Below, in pieces: positions 31,301 to 39,714 of a DNA stretch of 64,000 bases (positions are counted from its first letter, which is position 1; each line of letters opens with the position of its first letter). The position numbers and the translations under genes were made by a program. The notes beneath the pieces were generated by a model that was not told where the DNA came from, made no database searches, and saw only the letters and a program-made list of their open reading frames with translations. This stretch comes from Epithemia pelagica (Eukaryota > Bacillariophyta > Bacillariophyceae > Surirellales > Surirellaceae): positions 3,729,928 to 3,793,927 of the forward strand of contig OX337235.1 in assembly GCA_946965045.2 (NCBI GenBank), read 5' to 3'.

Positions 31301-34300
31301 ATTGCGCTCTGTCCAGTGCATGTCAATACGATGCATGCGGACCAATTTCTGGAACATGGTGGATTCACCAACCTGCTCTCCGGCCATATCTGCCGTCATC
31401 TTGTCGGGTATGCCGACTTCATCAATGAACCTTGCAAGCGCTTGCCCGACATGTGCCTTGCTGACCATGGGATAAACCGAGGTGAACTGCCCGTCGGTGA
31501 AGACTTGGGCACACTTGTTCCCTGACAGCGAAGTCGTTTTCGAAAATAGAGTGTCCGTATAGATACGCGTTTGCAATCTGTTACGATGTAGGGCTAAGTT
31601 ATCCACGCGGTATCGTCGTGTGATAGGCGAGATAGCCGTCCGGATCCCCTGTTGGGTGGTTACTCGGAGGGTAGCCCGAGCCGAATCGAGTCCAATGCGC
31701 CACTTGCGACTGAGTGATTCCGGTGTGACTGCCCCATGTCGCGTGCTCTCCACCTGCTTGACACGCGGACGAGCGGCCAGCTCGCGGTTGATTCTTTGAG
31801 GTACCAGAGCAGCCGAGATCGCTCCGACCCCGGCCATGCCCATGTCATGCGTCTCGAGGTACGGACTGTCCCCTTTTTGCAACAAGTCTACCGTATGGGG
31901 ATCCCATTTTTCCTGCCGAGTAAGGACGACCGACGGCAAACTCTCGATGTCTTGAGGACTGGGTGCCCGGGACTCAAAATACACCGTCGTTCCGCGTAGC
32001 TGAAACGGAATGTGGAACCCATCGATCCATATCCCAAACCCTTCCTTGTCCTGCCGCGTCGGGTCATCTCGGACGTCATGCCCCGCGTGGCGCACCTGAT
32101 TTTGATTCAATAAGGATTTGTCTAATCTGTTACCGAACCACAGCATCTGATGACCAATAATCACAATTTCCATCCCAGACTTCCGATCCCTCACCACCGT
32201 TGCACATGTCGCGACTGGGACGGATGTTGCCCCCACTTGATTGCCAGCGAAATCATTCACTGTGCATTCCATGCCAGTTGTCTCCACCAAGGTCCAGTTG
32301 CGTCCAGCGCAACACGTATCTGCCATGGTATCCATTTCGTTTCTGCCAGTCTCTCCCCCGGATCCTTGCTTCAACAACCAACCTTTCTCCACCTTCCCGA
32401 CCCGTCTCTGCGGACCACAATTCACTACCGATATGCCATGGCGGCTACTCCCCGAATCGTCCCCATAAGCCCCGTTCCCGAACCTTCTCCCATTGGTGCT
32501 TCCGCGCTCTCCCTGAGTATTGCCGTCACTTCCCCTATTGCCGTCACTTCCCCCATTGCCCCCGCTGGTGGTGCGATTCCCCTCGTTGGTGATATCCGTG
32601 ATGACGGATTGGTTCTCCATTTGAATTTCGGCGACCCCACGGCCTCCACCACCATGTCGTCCACCACCGTGTCCTCGTCCACCGCGACCACGTCCCCGGC
32701 CACCGAAAGTACGGCCGCCACCACGACCGCCCTGTGCTCGAACACGTTCCCGTTCCTGATGGATGTAAGCTTGGCCACTGGGACCTAACAAGTTCATTTC
32801 TTGGCTTGAGAATCGGCGGGTGACATCAGTCACGTCCACGCCAAAGAAGGTGTAAACGCCATTGTTCTGCTCAAGGCCAGTAAAATTGCGCGGCCGATTA
32901 CTTGATGTGGCTTCCGAAACAAAGCGGTGACGTCCTTGGTTGCGACGGTTCCCGACAGCGACATCCGGGTAGATGTCAGATATCTCTCGAGAGATATACG
33001 CAATAGCCCCTTGAAGATCGGTCCGGTGGTTGCTTCGAACGTACGATTTAATCACAGCGAACTCTGCTGTCGCCACCTTCATATTGTCGATGAGAATCTT
33101 GACCTGGTTCGCCGTAGACCGGCGATTTGGGGTGCTATCCAACGTCCGAAAAGCACGCAATAGTTGTGCCGAGTACGAGTCAAAGCTAAATACACGTTCG
33201 TTTTGATAGACCACCGTTTCTAAAATAGCTTCAGCCTTGGAGATGCGACGCTCCTTCTGTCCCCCCCCATCGAAATGATCGACCAATGCCATCCATGCGC
33301 GTCGACCATCTTGTGAAGCCTGGAAAGGCTGAATCCACGTCGCAGGTTGATCCTTGACAAGGTCACTCAATAGGCGAAACACTTCCTTGTTGTCTTCTTT
33401 GAAGTACGGCCCACCTAGAGGGTAGCTATAGAGCTCTTGTTCCCTAGTGCTTGCAAAGACATGGGTAGGCGCTAAATCGGGACGAATCACGTAGTCCAAT
33501 GGTGCCTTCTGTTTTCCATAGATATGCGATAGGTAGGTTGGGAACTCTTGACTCCAATCCTCCCAGTCTTCTTCCTTGAGGGCAGAGGGCTTAATATCAG
33601 GTGCAGAGGATTTCTCCGACTGGATCTCCATCGCGTCCAGGGATTCGGCTAGGACAGCAGTTGTGAAGTCTCCGTAGTTAAGCGGACGGCCTTGACGACG
33701 CGCTCTGGCGGACCAGAAGCACATTCCTTGAATGTTCTTTACGACGCTTGAAGGAATCGCCACGTTGTGCGGGTACGGGCGCTTTTCCAGCCTCGACACC
33801 AGTTGGGTCACGTCATCCGATGTCATTCTTCCATATGACTCTAGGGTGTTAAGGCGTTCGGTATGTTCTAGGGCGTATATTTCGAAAGGATTCGCGCCAC
33901 ATACACTAAGTGCCATTCCCACAGCAGAGAGGGGTGGTGGTGGTGCTGGAACGCCTGGAGGTATTCCATCTCCTCCTCCTCCTCCAGCGCCACCACCGCC
34001 TGCTCCTCCTCCTCCGCCTCCAGCGCCGCCGCCTGCACCTCCTCCTGCACCTCCTCCTGCACCTCCTCCTGCAGCACCGCCCCCGCCTCCGCCTCCTGCG
34101 GCACCGCCACCATGTCCGCCTCCTCCCGCTCCCAGCGCACCACATCCTGCACCGGCTCCACCGCCGGCACCTCCCGTTCCGGCGCTTCCTGCGCCAGTCC
34201 CAGGCGCACCACCTGGTGCCGCCACTCCCGGGGCCGTTCCTGCAGCTGTCCCTGCTGCGGTTCCTCCTGTAGTTCCAGGTACACCTCCTGGCGGGTCACT

Positions 34301-34483
34301 CCCTCCCGCTCCCGTTCCCATACTTGCGCCATGGCGTGAAGTACGATCTCCTCCCCCATTCCCCGTGGCCCCGGGGTTCCCATTTCCGCTTCCGCCTCCA
34401 CTTCCGCTTCCGCTTCCGCTTCCGCTTCCGCTCCTTCCACTTGCAGTTGCAGTTTTCGTATTCGATCGTGTCGATGTAGCCAT
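28313..34483 (-). CDS. gag-pol: El4 Gag-Pol polyprotein
   Basis: A 2056-aa polyprotein without lesions. Residues about 16-180 are almost entirely Gly/Ala/Ser, with AGGG repeats. Then come the Gag core, an RGG-rich box near residue 600 (GGRGRGRGGRGHGGG), a protease-like segment (DTMADTCCAG), integrase (FTDGQF, TADMAGEQ, RAEREIG), RT (LACDIGNAYLNAP, ALYGLKSSG, LVYVDDILLVS), and RNase H (CFVDADHAGN, LCDNRGVV) ending in ADLFTKIL. The gag-pol ratio must be set by something other than a stop or frameshift, for example proteolysis or splicing. The start at 34483 lies 53 bp inside the 5' LTR boundary. No CCHC knuckle was seen; the RGG box may serve RNA binding. Confidence 0.93.
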   Translation of the reverse strand: MATSTRSNTKTATASGRSGSGSGSGSGSGGGSGNGNPGATGNGGGDRTSRHGASMGTGAGGSDPPGGVPGTTGGTAAGTAAGTAPGVAAPGGAPGTGAGSAGTGGAGGGAGAGCGALGAGGGGHGGGAAGGGGGGGAAGGGAGGGAGGGAGGGAGGGGGGAGGGGAGGGGGDGIPPGVPAPPPPLSAVGMALSVCGANPFEIYALEHTERLNTLESYGRMTSDDVTQLVSRLEKRPYPHNVAIPSSVVKNIQGMCFWSARARRQGRPLNYGDFTTAVLAESLDAMEIQSEKSSAPDIKPSALKEEDWEDWSQEFPTYLSHIYGKQKAPLDYVIRPDLAPTHVFASTREQELYSYPLGGPYFKEDNKEVFRLLSDLVKDQPATWIQPFQASQDGRRAWMALVDHFDGGGQKERRISKAEAILETVVYQNERVFSFDSYSAQLLRAFRTLDSTPNRRSTANQVKILIDNMKVATAEFAVIKSYVRSNHRTDLQGAIAYISREISDIYPDVAVGNRRNQGRHRFVSEATSSNRPRNFTGLEQNNGVYTFFGVDVTDVTRRFSSQEMNLLGPSGQAYIHQERERVRAQGGRGGGRTFGGRGRGRGGRGHGGGRHGGGGRGVAEIQMENQSVITDITNEGNRTTSGGNGGSDGNRGSDGNTQGERGSTNGRRFGNGAYGDDSGSSRHGISVVNCGPQRRVGKVEKGWLLKQGSGGETGRNEMDTMADTCCAGRNWTLVETTGMECTVNDFAGNQVGATSVPVATCATVVRDRKSGMEIVIIGHQMLWFGNRLDKSLLNQNQVRHAGHDVRDDPTRQDKEGFGIWIDGFHIPFQLRGTTVYFESRAPSPQDIESLPSVVLTRQEKWDPHTVDLLQKGDSPYLETHDMGMAGVGAISAALVPQRINRELAARPRVKQVESTRHGAVTPESLSRKWRIGLDSARATLRVTTQQGIRTAISPITRRYRVDNLALHRNRLQTRIYTDTLFSKTTSLSGNKCAQVFTDGQFTSVYPMVSKAHVGQALARFIDEVGIPDKMTADMAGEQVGESTMFQKLVRMHRIDMHWTERNTGKQNHRAEREIGLLKQRWHRRAMDLHVPRRLWDYGLVYEAGVLSRVARGHDGRSGLERLSGDTPDISEWIDFSFYDLVWFHNNAKTDAADDLVQLGYWLGIAHRIGSDLCYWILTKGGKVIARTTVQHVTEEDMGKPDIAERVKQFKLIVEERLDDQNFTDEEGNGPGYLEDVEPEEERRGRVGIVPTDDEYGDMIVEETDEADLHGEGYDEYIGAQIQVEMGGEQMFGTVEKRQKGLDGKPVGKSNRNPKFDTRTYQVSFPGGVIQEYTANLVAENLYSQLDTEGKRYVVIQEIVGHRKNGDAVAIEDGYHVGQNGNRHPKKTTKGWEIAVECRDGTQMWIPLRDAKNGYAVELAEYAVAQGLVEEPAFKWWVPQTLNHMRRMVKKVKKKYWKTTEKYGIKLPHSVEEALKIDEVTGTTFWRDAIDKELRVVKVAWEARDDLDLEEVRAGRQLIGYTEIKCHMVFDIKMDLTRKARLVAGGHMTDAPSSLTYSSVVSRDSIRIAFLIAALNGLKVLACDIGNAYLNAPCREKIWFHGGPEVGNEFQGKVCVMVRALYGLKSSGASWRATLMVTLYDMGFIDTQADPCVLRRKARRSSGEEYYEIILVYVDDILLVSEDPHPVLDEIDKHYKIKAGSVGEPTVYLGAQIYKHNLPSGSWAWGMSSEKYVANAIRIVEDLLKEDGDGKHLKTTAKVPVVSSYKPELDTTPELNAALTSRYQQLIGVLRWAVEIGRVDIYLEVSILSQFLANPRVGHLEAVYHIFAFLKSHSKLKLVFDPKDVVLDESCFPQVPIDDWKEFYGEVAEEIPSKMPPPLGRPVSITCFVDADHAGNVVTRRSHTGILIFVQNAPILWYSKRQNTVETSSFGSEFVALRIAKEMIVALRYKLRMFGVPLVGPASVLCDNRGVVKNTSLPSSVLSKRHNAINYHSVREAAAASIIRVGKEDTESNIADLFTKILPRERRNILISQFTYSAAFGAGGPPSLSTNGTNPAHL

Positions 34484-34535
34484 TCTTCGTTCTTCTTTAC
34501 CAGACGATGGGTCTGATAAACTGTCTTATTCTACT

Positions 34536-34699
34536 TGATAGAATCCGTTCCAAAGAAAGACTAAGATAAGCGTTACAACTACATCCATCGCATAAAACCA
34601 GTAAAGTGGCCCCCCGGCCATAAGGCCCAATCTACGTCGCCATAAGGCCCAATCTACGTCATGCTGACGTATCAATCCCGTATCGACCAGAATGAGACA
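34536..34699 (-). repeat. El4 5' LTR
   Basis: A 164-bp copy of 28103-28266. No tRNA match was recognised in the sequence that follows it on the minus strand (AGTAGAATAAGACAG). Confidence 0.92.
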
Positions 34700-34763
34700 G
34701 ATGATTGCCCTGCTTGTGGTCACGGCTCGCTCGCAGATCTCGATCGCCCGAGACTTCTATCGT

Positions 34764-36197
34764 TACCCCTAGCGGTAGGGTGAGTCATGGTCGTGAATGA
34801 CGGTGTGTGCAATCTGTTACTCACCCCCATGGCGCGATTTGCCTTTCTCGACTTTGACGAAAACTCACAACAACCACCACGCAAACAACACGAGGCCCAT
34901 CTTGTTGTGGTTGTAACATCACCCATGGCCCCTTGCAATCGCCACCGACATGTCGCGCCTATCTCTACTACTCCAAGGGACCCTTGTGGCATTTTATATG
35001 GCAGACGCGGACCCTGTTATTGGTCGAACCACTGATTACCAATAACGTGGAAATCCAACAAACAACAAACAACAAACAACCGATGACCCACCCTCCAAAC
35101 CCATTATGGATCCCTGTTGCCTCCCTTGCAGTGCCTGTTGTTGTCTCTTTCCCCTCTCTCCCTACATGCCTGTCAACCACCACCTTCCGTCGCCGACAAA
35201 CCTTTGTTTCATGAAACATACCAACCAAGACCCTAAACCAACCATGAGAAATCAGAGAAGGAGCAGTAGATGATTTGACAATCAACCGCCATTGTGGTGC
35301 TATTGGTGTGAAAAGGACAATGCCTGTATGGTCGATCAGGTTTGTTGGACAACAAAATCATTTTCGTTACCCTGCAAGCGAGGACACGTTTCACGTGCCA
35401 CCAGACTTTGAATTCTATTTTGGTATTGAAAAAGTCTTTTTGCAAAGTTAATTGCTCAATGCGTGGCACACCTCCATTGCTTGGCAAACAATCGCACAGA
35501 GGACTTGTCCTAATCATGGTGGCAATAGTATTGCTTGCTGAGTCCCCAGTTATTTGAGAAGGCCGATCGAATGGCAAACCAGCCGCAGTCCTTTACACTA
35601 ATGTGTGACAAACTTCATGATACGAATGATTGACCCAACAAGAGCCATCAACATTCAGGATGCCCCCTTCTTGTACAGAAGCATTTCTCAAGGTGGTAAG
35701 ACGACGTTGAATTCAACAAAGTGCTCCTTCCACAGTATTCAATTGAACAGAAACGACCACACACGAGCAGGTTTTCCAGGCGCCGAACGCTCAAAACATC
35801 CGAACATGAGGCTATGGTAAAAATAAATGTGTATGAAGTTACTGTAGCCATAATAGGTTGGGAGGATGGGTCATCGGTTTGGTTGTTGTTTGATGGATTT
35901 CCACGTTATTGGTAGTCAGTGGTTCGACCAATAACAGGGTCCGCGTCTGCCATATAAAATGCCACAAGGGTCCCTTGGGGTAGTAGAGATAGGAGCGACA
36001 TGTCGGTGGCGATTGCAAGGGACCATGGCTGTTGTTACAACCACAGCAAGATTGGCCTCGTGTTGTTTGCGTGGTGGTTGTTGTGAGTTTTCGTCAAAGT
36101 CGAGAAATCGCCGATTTTGAGGATCGCGCCTTGGGGGTGAGAATCAGAATGCACCCTCTCTCATTCACGACCAGGACTCACCCTTCCGCTAGGGGGT
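34764..36197. mobile_element. Foldback / MULE-like non-autonomous DNA element
   Basis: Two inverted arms of about 350 bp (34764-35112 and 35845-36197) enclose about 730 bp without a recognisable gene. The outer tips are ACCCCTAGCGG and CCGCTAGGGGGT. The arms share many tracts, for example GTTATTGGTCGAACCACTGA with its complement, and GGCAGACGCGGACCCTG. The flanks carry a near-perfect 11-bp direct repeat, ACTTCTATCGT (34753-34763) and ACTTCTATTGT (36198-36208). Long terminal inverted repeats with a 9-11 bp duplication fit the Mutator superfamily; a foldback element is the alternative. It lies only 64 bp from El4. Confidence 0.7.
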
Positions 36198-36208
36198 ACT
36201 TCTATTGT

Positions 36209-36892
36209 ACAACTGACATACGCGTATCCCACGTGGGAATCAGTTGGACCACATACATGTTCACCTTCCGCCTTGCAACATGGCCCCAACCTCTTGTTGG
36301 TAACTGACTGTGGTTTCAGCCACGAACAAGCAATGTCTTCAATCACGAGGGCAACATGACTCGTTCGTCTCAACCAACCACCACAAAATAGTTCCAATAC
36401 AGACTCTGTCATTGGGGACTTGTCGACCTGGACGTGTGGAACCTGCCCTAATATAGTATCGTCCTTCGTATGGCTCGGAGTCGTCCTCGTTTTCGTGCTC
36501 GTCGTACTCTCCGTTGTCTGTCGCATGACTTGATCAAACTCTCAAGTGTACACAAAAGACCGGATCTGCCAAGAATAAGCCACATTCATTGTCGCTGTGG
36601 CTCTGGACGAAACAACAAGGATAGCTGGCCATGGCGAATTGGTCCGACTGTCACAAACGTCATGGCTTCAGAAGGAAATTCGTGTGAGGTCATATGCTAT
36701 GTAACATGCTGGGAGTTGCTCTTTGATCTCCGTCTATTGTAATGTCTTTTCCGGCAGAGCCAGCCACTCCAGTTTAGGTATAGTGTTTGAAAAGCATTTC
36801 ATTAACTTATATAATTCACAACGGAGTTAAGGATAAACACGATCCCCTCTTTTGCACGAGCGTATAATGGCCACCTGATATAGATGCCGGGC
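36209..36892 (-). other. 3' flank of Kelch gene 4, paralogous to 49225-49956
   Basis: No gene seen. The stretch aligns with the 3' flank of Kelch gene 5 (shared ATACGCGTATCCCACGTGGG, GCAACATGGCCCCAACCTCT and TTGGGGACTTGTCGACCT). Near 36840-36910 is the family 3' hairpin: on the minus strand GTGCAAC, AG, GTTGCAC, followed by ACGACC. Confidence 0.55.
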
Positions 36893-38185
36893 TCATGGTC
36901 GTGCAACCTGTTGCACATTTCCAGTGTCATCCTCCCCTTGGTCACAATCAGGATAATCTAGGGTCCTCAATCGTTTAAGAGTCGACGACGAGATGGTCCA
37001 GGATGTTACATTGACATCTCCGTCGCCCGATCTTTCATCACAATGATACCATTCAATCCGAGGCTGCTCAAAGAGTTGACGAAAACACCATGTATTCTTG
37101 TCCATTAGTGGTAATGTCGCACAGGTAGGACTGTCCATTCCACTAATCACGGCAATTTGATTGCCAACAGTCACCATACTGCAGTCTTCACGATGATTTT
37201 CGAATTGTGGGAGATTCCACATGCGATTGCGGTGGGTATCCAAGACTTCCACGGCTTTAGTCCATCCTCCCGTGACAACAAGACAAGATCCCACAACAAC
37301 CACTGCAGAACTATTATGTGGGTCGGAAAGCGCCAAATCAGAATGAGTGGTCCAAGCCGACGAGAATGAAGTGACTGTAGCAGCCGTGTCTTCCTTTATC
37401 TCATCATTGTAACAAGGCCTTGGAAAGTCCCAGAATTCCACCGAGTGTATTCGTTCTCTGCAGCCGCCAACGACAAAGATGCGGTGACCAATGACCGCAC
37501 TGGCACACCTTTGTCGTGGAACGTTCATGGATGGTCCCGCAATGACAGTATGATTGCTGGTATCAACAATATCGACCGACGACAAATACGACTTCTGCCC
37601 CCTGTTGTATCCTCCCATTACCACAATGTATCGCTTGTGCACCGCAACAGCACAACATAAACCTCGTCCCGTTGATAAGCGACAATTCAATGTGGTCCAA
37701 CGGCTCTCATGTGTGTTGCTTGATGTAGAAAATGGTGGTATCAAGGTGTTGGCATGAATCCGTTCGATAGAATCCAAATGTGAAAGACTTTCATCGTTTC
37801 CTCCTCCAATCACGTAGATGCGTCTGTTGCACACAACAGCGGCGTGTCGTCGGCGTCTCTGGTTCATGGGTGGTCCTTCTTGCCACTGCTTGTCCGGTTT
37901 TGCTAAATTCAATACAAGAACGGAATTGGTAACATGCCAACCTTCGTCGACTCCTCCCATCACGACGATCGTTTGTCCGTTGTGGTTGTGATTGTTGTTC
38001 TTATCGGGATGATCCACTACGACTGACGAATGATCGTAACGCCGTCTGCCCTTCAGAGGAGGCCAATCGGTTTCATTCCATTCGGCTGTCTCGTCCAAAA
38101 GGACAAGGCCCGACTGCCATGCTTTTTTTTCAGTGTCGTGACCATGGTTCCAAACGGTGACTGGAGAATTTATGAGGATCGACAC
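36893..38185 (-). CDS. Kelch-repeat beta-propeller protein (Kelch gene 4), 5' end uncertain
   Basis: The Kelch domain is complete (blade strands VVVMGG, IYVIGG, YIVVMGG, IFVVGG, CLVVTG, IAVISG), with the long family C-terminus SSSTLKRLRTLDYPDCDQ. The family start codon is present on the minus strand (ATG GTC ACG ACA CTG) but is followed by a run of eight A where the intact paralogs need nine bases (AAG GAA CAA). The family start is thus out of frame with the propeller. The frame given here starts from an ATG further upstream (MSILINSPVTVWNHGHDTE) that corresponds to 5' UTR in the paralogs. It is either a homopolymer sequencing error or a recent lesion bypassed by an upstream start. An Asn/His-rich insert (DKNNNHNHNGQ) sits in blade 1. 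Confidence 0.75.
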   Translation of the reverse strand: MSILINSPVTVWNHGHDTEKKAWQSGLVLLDETAEWNETDWPPLKGRRRYDHSSVVVDHPDKNNNHNHNGQTIVVMGGVDEGWHVTNSVLVLNLAKPDKQWQEGPPMNQRRRRHAAVVCNRRIYVIGGGNDESLSHLDSIERIHANTLIPPFSTSSNTHESRWTTLNCRLSTGRGLCCAVAVHKRYIVVMGGYNRGQKSYLSSVDIVDTSNHTVIAGPSMNVPRQRCASAVIGHRIFVVGGCRERIHSVEFWDFPRPCYNDEIKEDTAATVTSFSSAWTTHSDLALSDPHNSSAVVVVGSCLVVTGGWTKAVEVLDTHRNRMWNLPQFENHREDCSMVTVGNQIAVISGMDSPTCATLPLMDKNTWCFRQLFEQPRIEWYHCDERSGDGDVNVTSWTISSSTLKRLRTLDYPDCDQGEDDTGNVQQVARP

Positions 38186-38767
38186 TGTATCACTTTATTG
38201 TGAGAGGTTCGTGGGTTTTCTGCCCTTGATGTGTGCGGATGGGTGTGGACTGGAAGCAGGACTAACTTGACGAAATAGATGGATCGAAACGAGATTGGTC
38301 GCTGTCGTCGCGAGACAAACTGTGACCGTTATAGTCCCACCAAACGAAGAAAGCCACACGCATCCTATGCATTCGAAATACCACCGTGGATAGTTTTGGA
38401 TACCGAAATACACCTCACGGCGAGACTGACAACCCCTGGGGTATCCTCAGACAAGACTCGCAGAAGCAGAATGGCAGGATTGGTGCGATTCGTTTCCGTC
38501 AGTTTGTGGTTGTTGCGGATGCCGCTTGCAATGGGCGGTAGAGTACTGCAGCAATGCAAAGGCTCCACAGTCTGTTTGGTTGTTGGTTCGCAACAAATAA
38601 GCAACACCGTGGATGGATCGTAATTCGAACTGTTGTTGTTCCATCCTGCTACTAGTACTGCTGGTCCTCGATGCAATGTCTCTGTGTTCTGAATGATTGT
38701 TCCTGTTTCTCATTGTCGTTGTACTACTGGTCGGGTCATTGTTGTCGTCCATTTCTTCCGATTCCTC
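38186..38767 (-). promoter_or_regulatory. Conserved 5' region of Kelch gene 4, cut by El5
   Basis: Inverted counterpart of 1490-2095, with the same landmarks (for example the TGTTTGGTTGTTGGTTCGCA tract). It is interrupted at 38772 by El5; the remainder of the block continues at 47979. Confidence 0.55.
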
Positions 38768-38772
38768 GTCAC

Positions 38773-39005
38773 TGTTGAGACAAGATAGCGCGCCCAAGGA
38801 AACACAGGACCAAACCGCGACTCCCAAGAGGGTGCAGTGGATGACGAACACAAAGGAAGCCGAATGGCAAGTGGTGCAACCACGTAAGAGGCACAGTCAT
38901 TCAAAACCTGAGGAGGCGCAACAAAACGTTCATTCTTTTTAAAATAGAAGTAAATTGGTTTCCTTTTGTTGCCTGTACAGCACGATCGGTTGACTGGTTT
39001 CAACA
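38773..39005 (+). repeat. El5 5' LTR
   Basis: A 233-bp LTR with 6-bp inverted tips TGTTGA/TCAACA. Its first part is also a reading frame corresponding to the C-terminus of Pol. No clear tRNA complement was seen just after it (TATTTTAAAAAG). Confidence 0.92.
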
Positions 39006-39054
39006 TATTTTAAAAAGAAAACTAACACTGTTGTTCACCTCAAAGCCTGAGTGC

Positions 39055-39714
39055 ATGTCGGATCGAAATCAAAACTCCCTACCTGCTGACGAAACGCCTG
39101 TATTCTTGTTAATCCGTGAGTTCGTGCGGTTGAACCTTCAACACGAAGGGCAAGCCAGCCGACTCAACGAAGATCACGAAACCAGACTCAGAGCTATTGA
39201 CCGGCAGTATTGGGCCGATACAGCAGAACTGGAGCAACGATATCGACGAGCACAAGGTGAAGAACACGAGCGACACCAACGGGCCCTCCAAGAACACCGT
39301 AACCAACGAGAAGCCGATCGCGGTAGGGTATATCGGATTGCACAAGAGGCAGAAGAGACACAAGCACAGGGCGAAGAGAACCCTCAAGTTGTGGAACTGG
39401 AAACGGTTGAAGAACCTCAAGTTGTGATCGAAGAACCACGAAATCTCGAGATAGTAAACAAACCAAGAGCCATACAAGTGCAAGCCCGAGCCGTTGAGAA
39501 TCAACAAGGCATTATCTTTCCACCTATTGGAGCACGAGTCCGAGTGGAAACCCCTGTTCGTCTCGCATTCCATCGACACCCTTTGCATAACGCAACAGGA
39601 ACAGTGCTTAGACACACCGATACCTACACGTGGATCTAAGTCTGGAACCCTATCACCAGACGCAACGAAGAATTTAAGCGAAAGCCCGTCAATCTCATCA
39701 TCTTACAAGAATGA
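39055..39714 (+). pseudogene. El5 ORF1: coiled-coil protein upstream of gag, with a premature TAA
   Basis: An ORF between the 5' LTR and gag, in another frame than gag-pol. Residues about 25-105 are highly charged and helical (RAIDRQYWADTAELEQRYRR, ERHQRALQEHRNQREADRGR), probably a coiled coil. A Glu/Val-rich linker follows. The C-terminus (IGARVRVETPVRLAFHRHPL ... GTVLRHTDTYTWI) is like a small beta-barrel (SH3/Tudor-like) domain. A TAA at 39637-39639 stops it, but the frame continues VWNPITRRNEEFKRKPVNLI to a TGA at 39712-39714, which finishes the domain and overlaps the gag-pol ATG (ATGA at 39711-39714). ORF1 was therefore probably 219 codons long and translationally coupled. Not a standard Copia protein; function unknown. 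Confidence 0.6.

Larger units (their letters stand above)
28103..34699 (-). mobile_element. El4: Ty1/Copia LTR retrotransposon with single long ORF
   Basis: A 6.6-kb element on the minus strand with 164-bp LTRs (34536-34699 and 28103-28266) that look identical base for base. The LTRs are TGTCTC...CTATCA. One uninterrupted ORF encodes Gag and Pol together. The expected 5-bp target duplication is absent: 28098-28102 is atact and 34700-34704 is gatga. Identical LTRs say the copy is recent, so the flank mismatch suggests recombination between copies or a deletion after insertion. Confidence 0.92.

Noticed and set aside
32150-32788. Ser/Thr/Ala-rich 212-aa frame on the plus strand
   Set aside because: Antisense to the RGG part of El4 Gag.
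33732-34538. Pro/Ala-rich 268-aa frame on the plus strand
   Set aside because: Complement of the Gly/Ala-rich Gag start of El4; low-complexity shadow.
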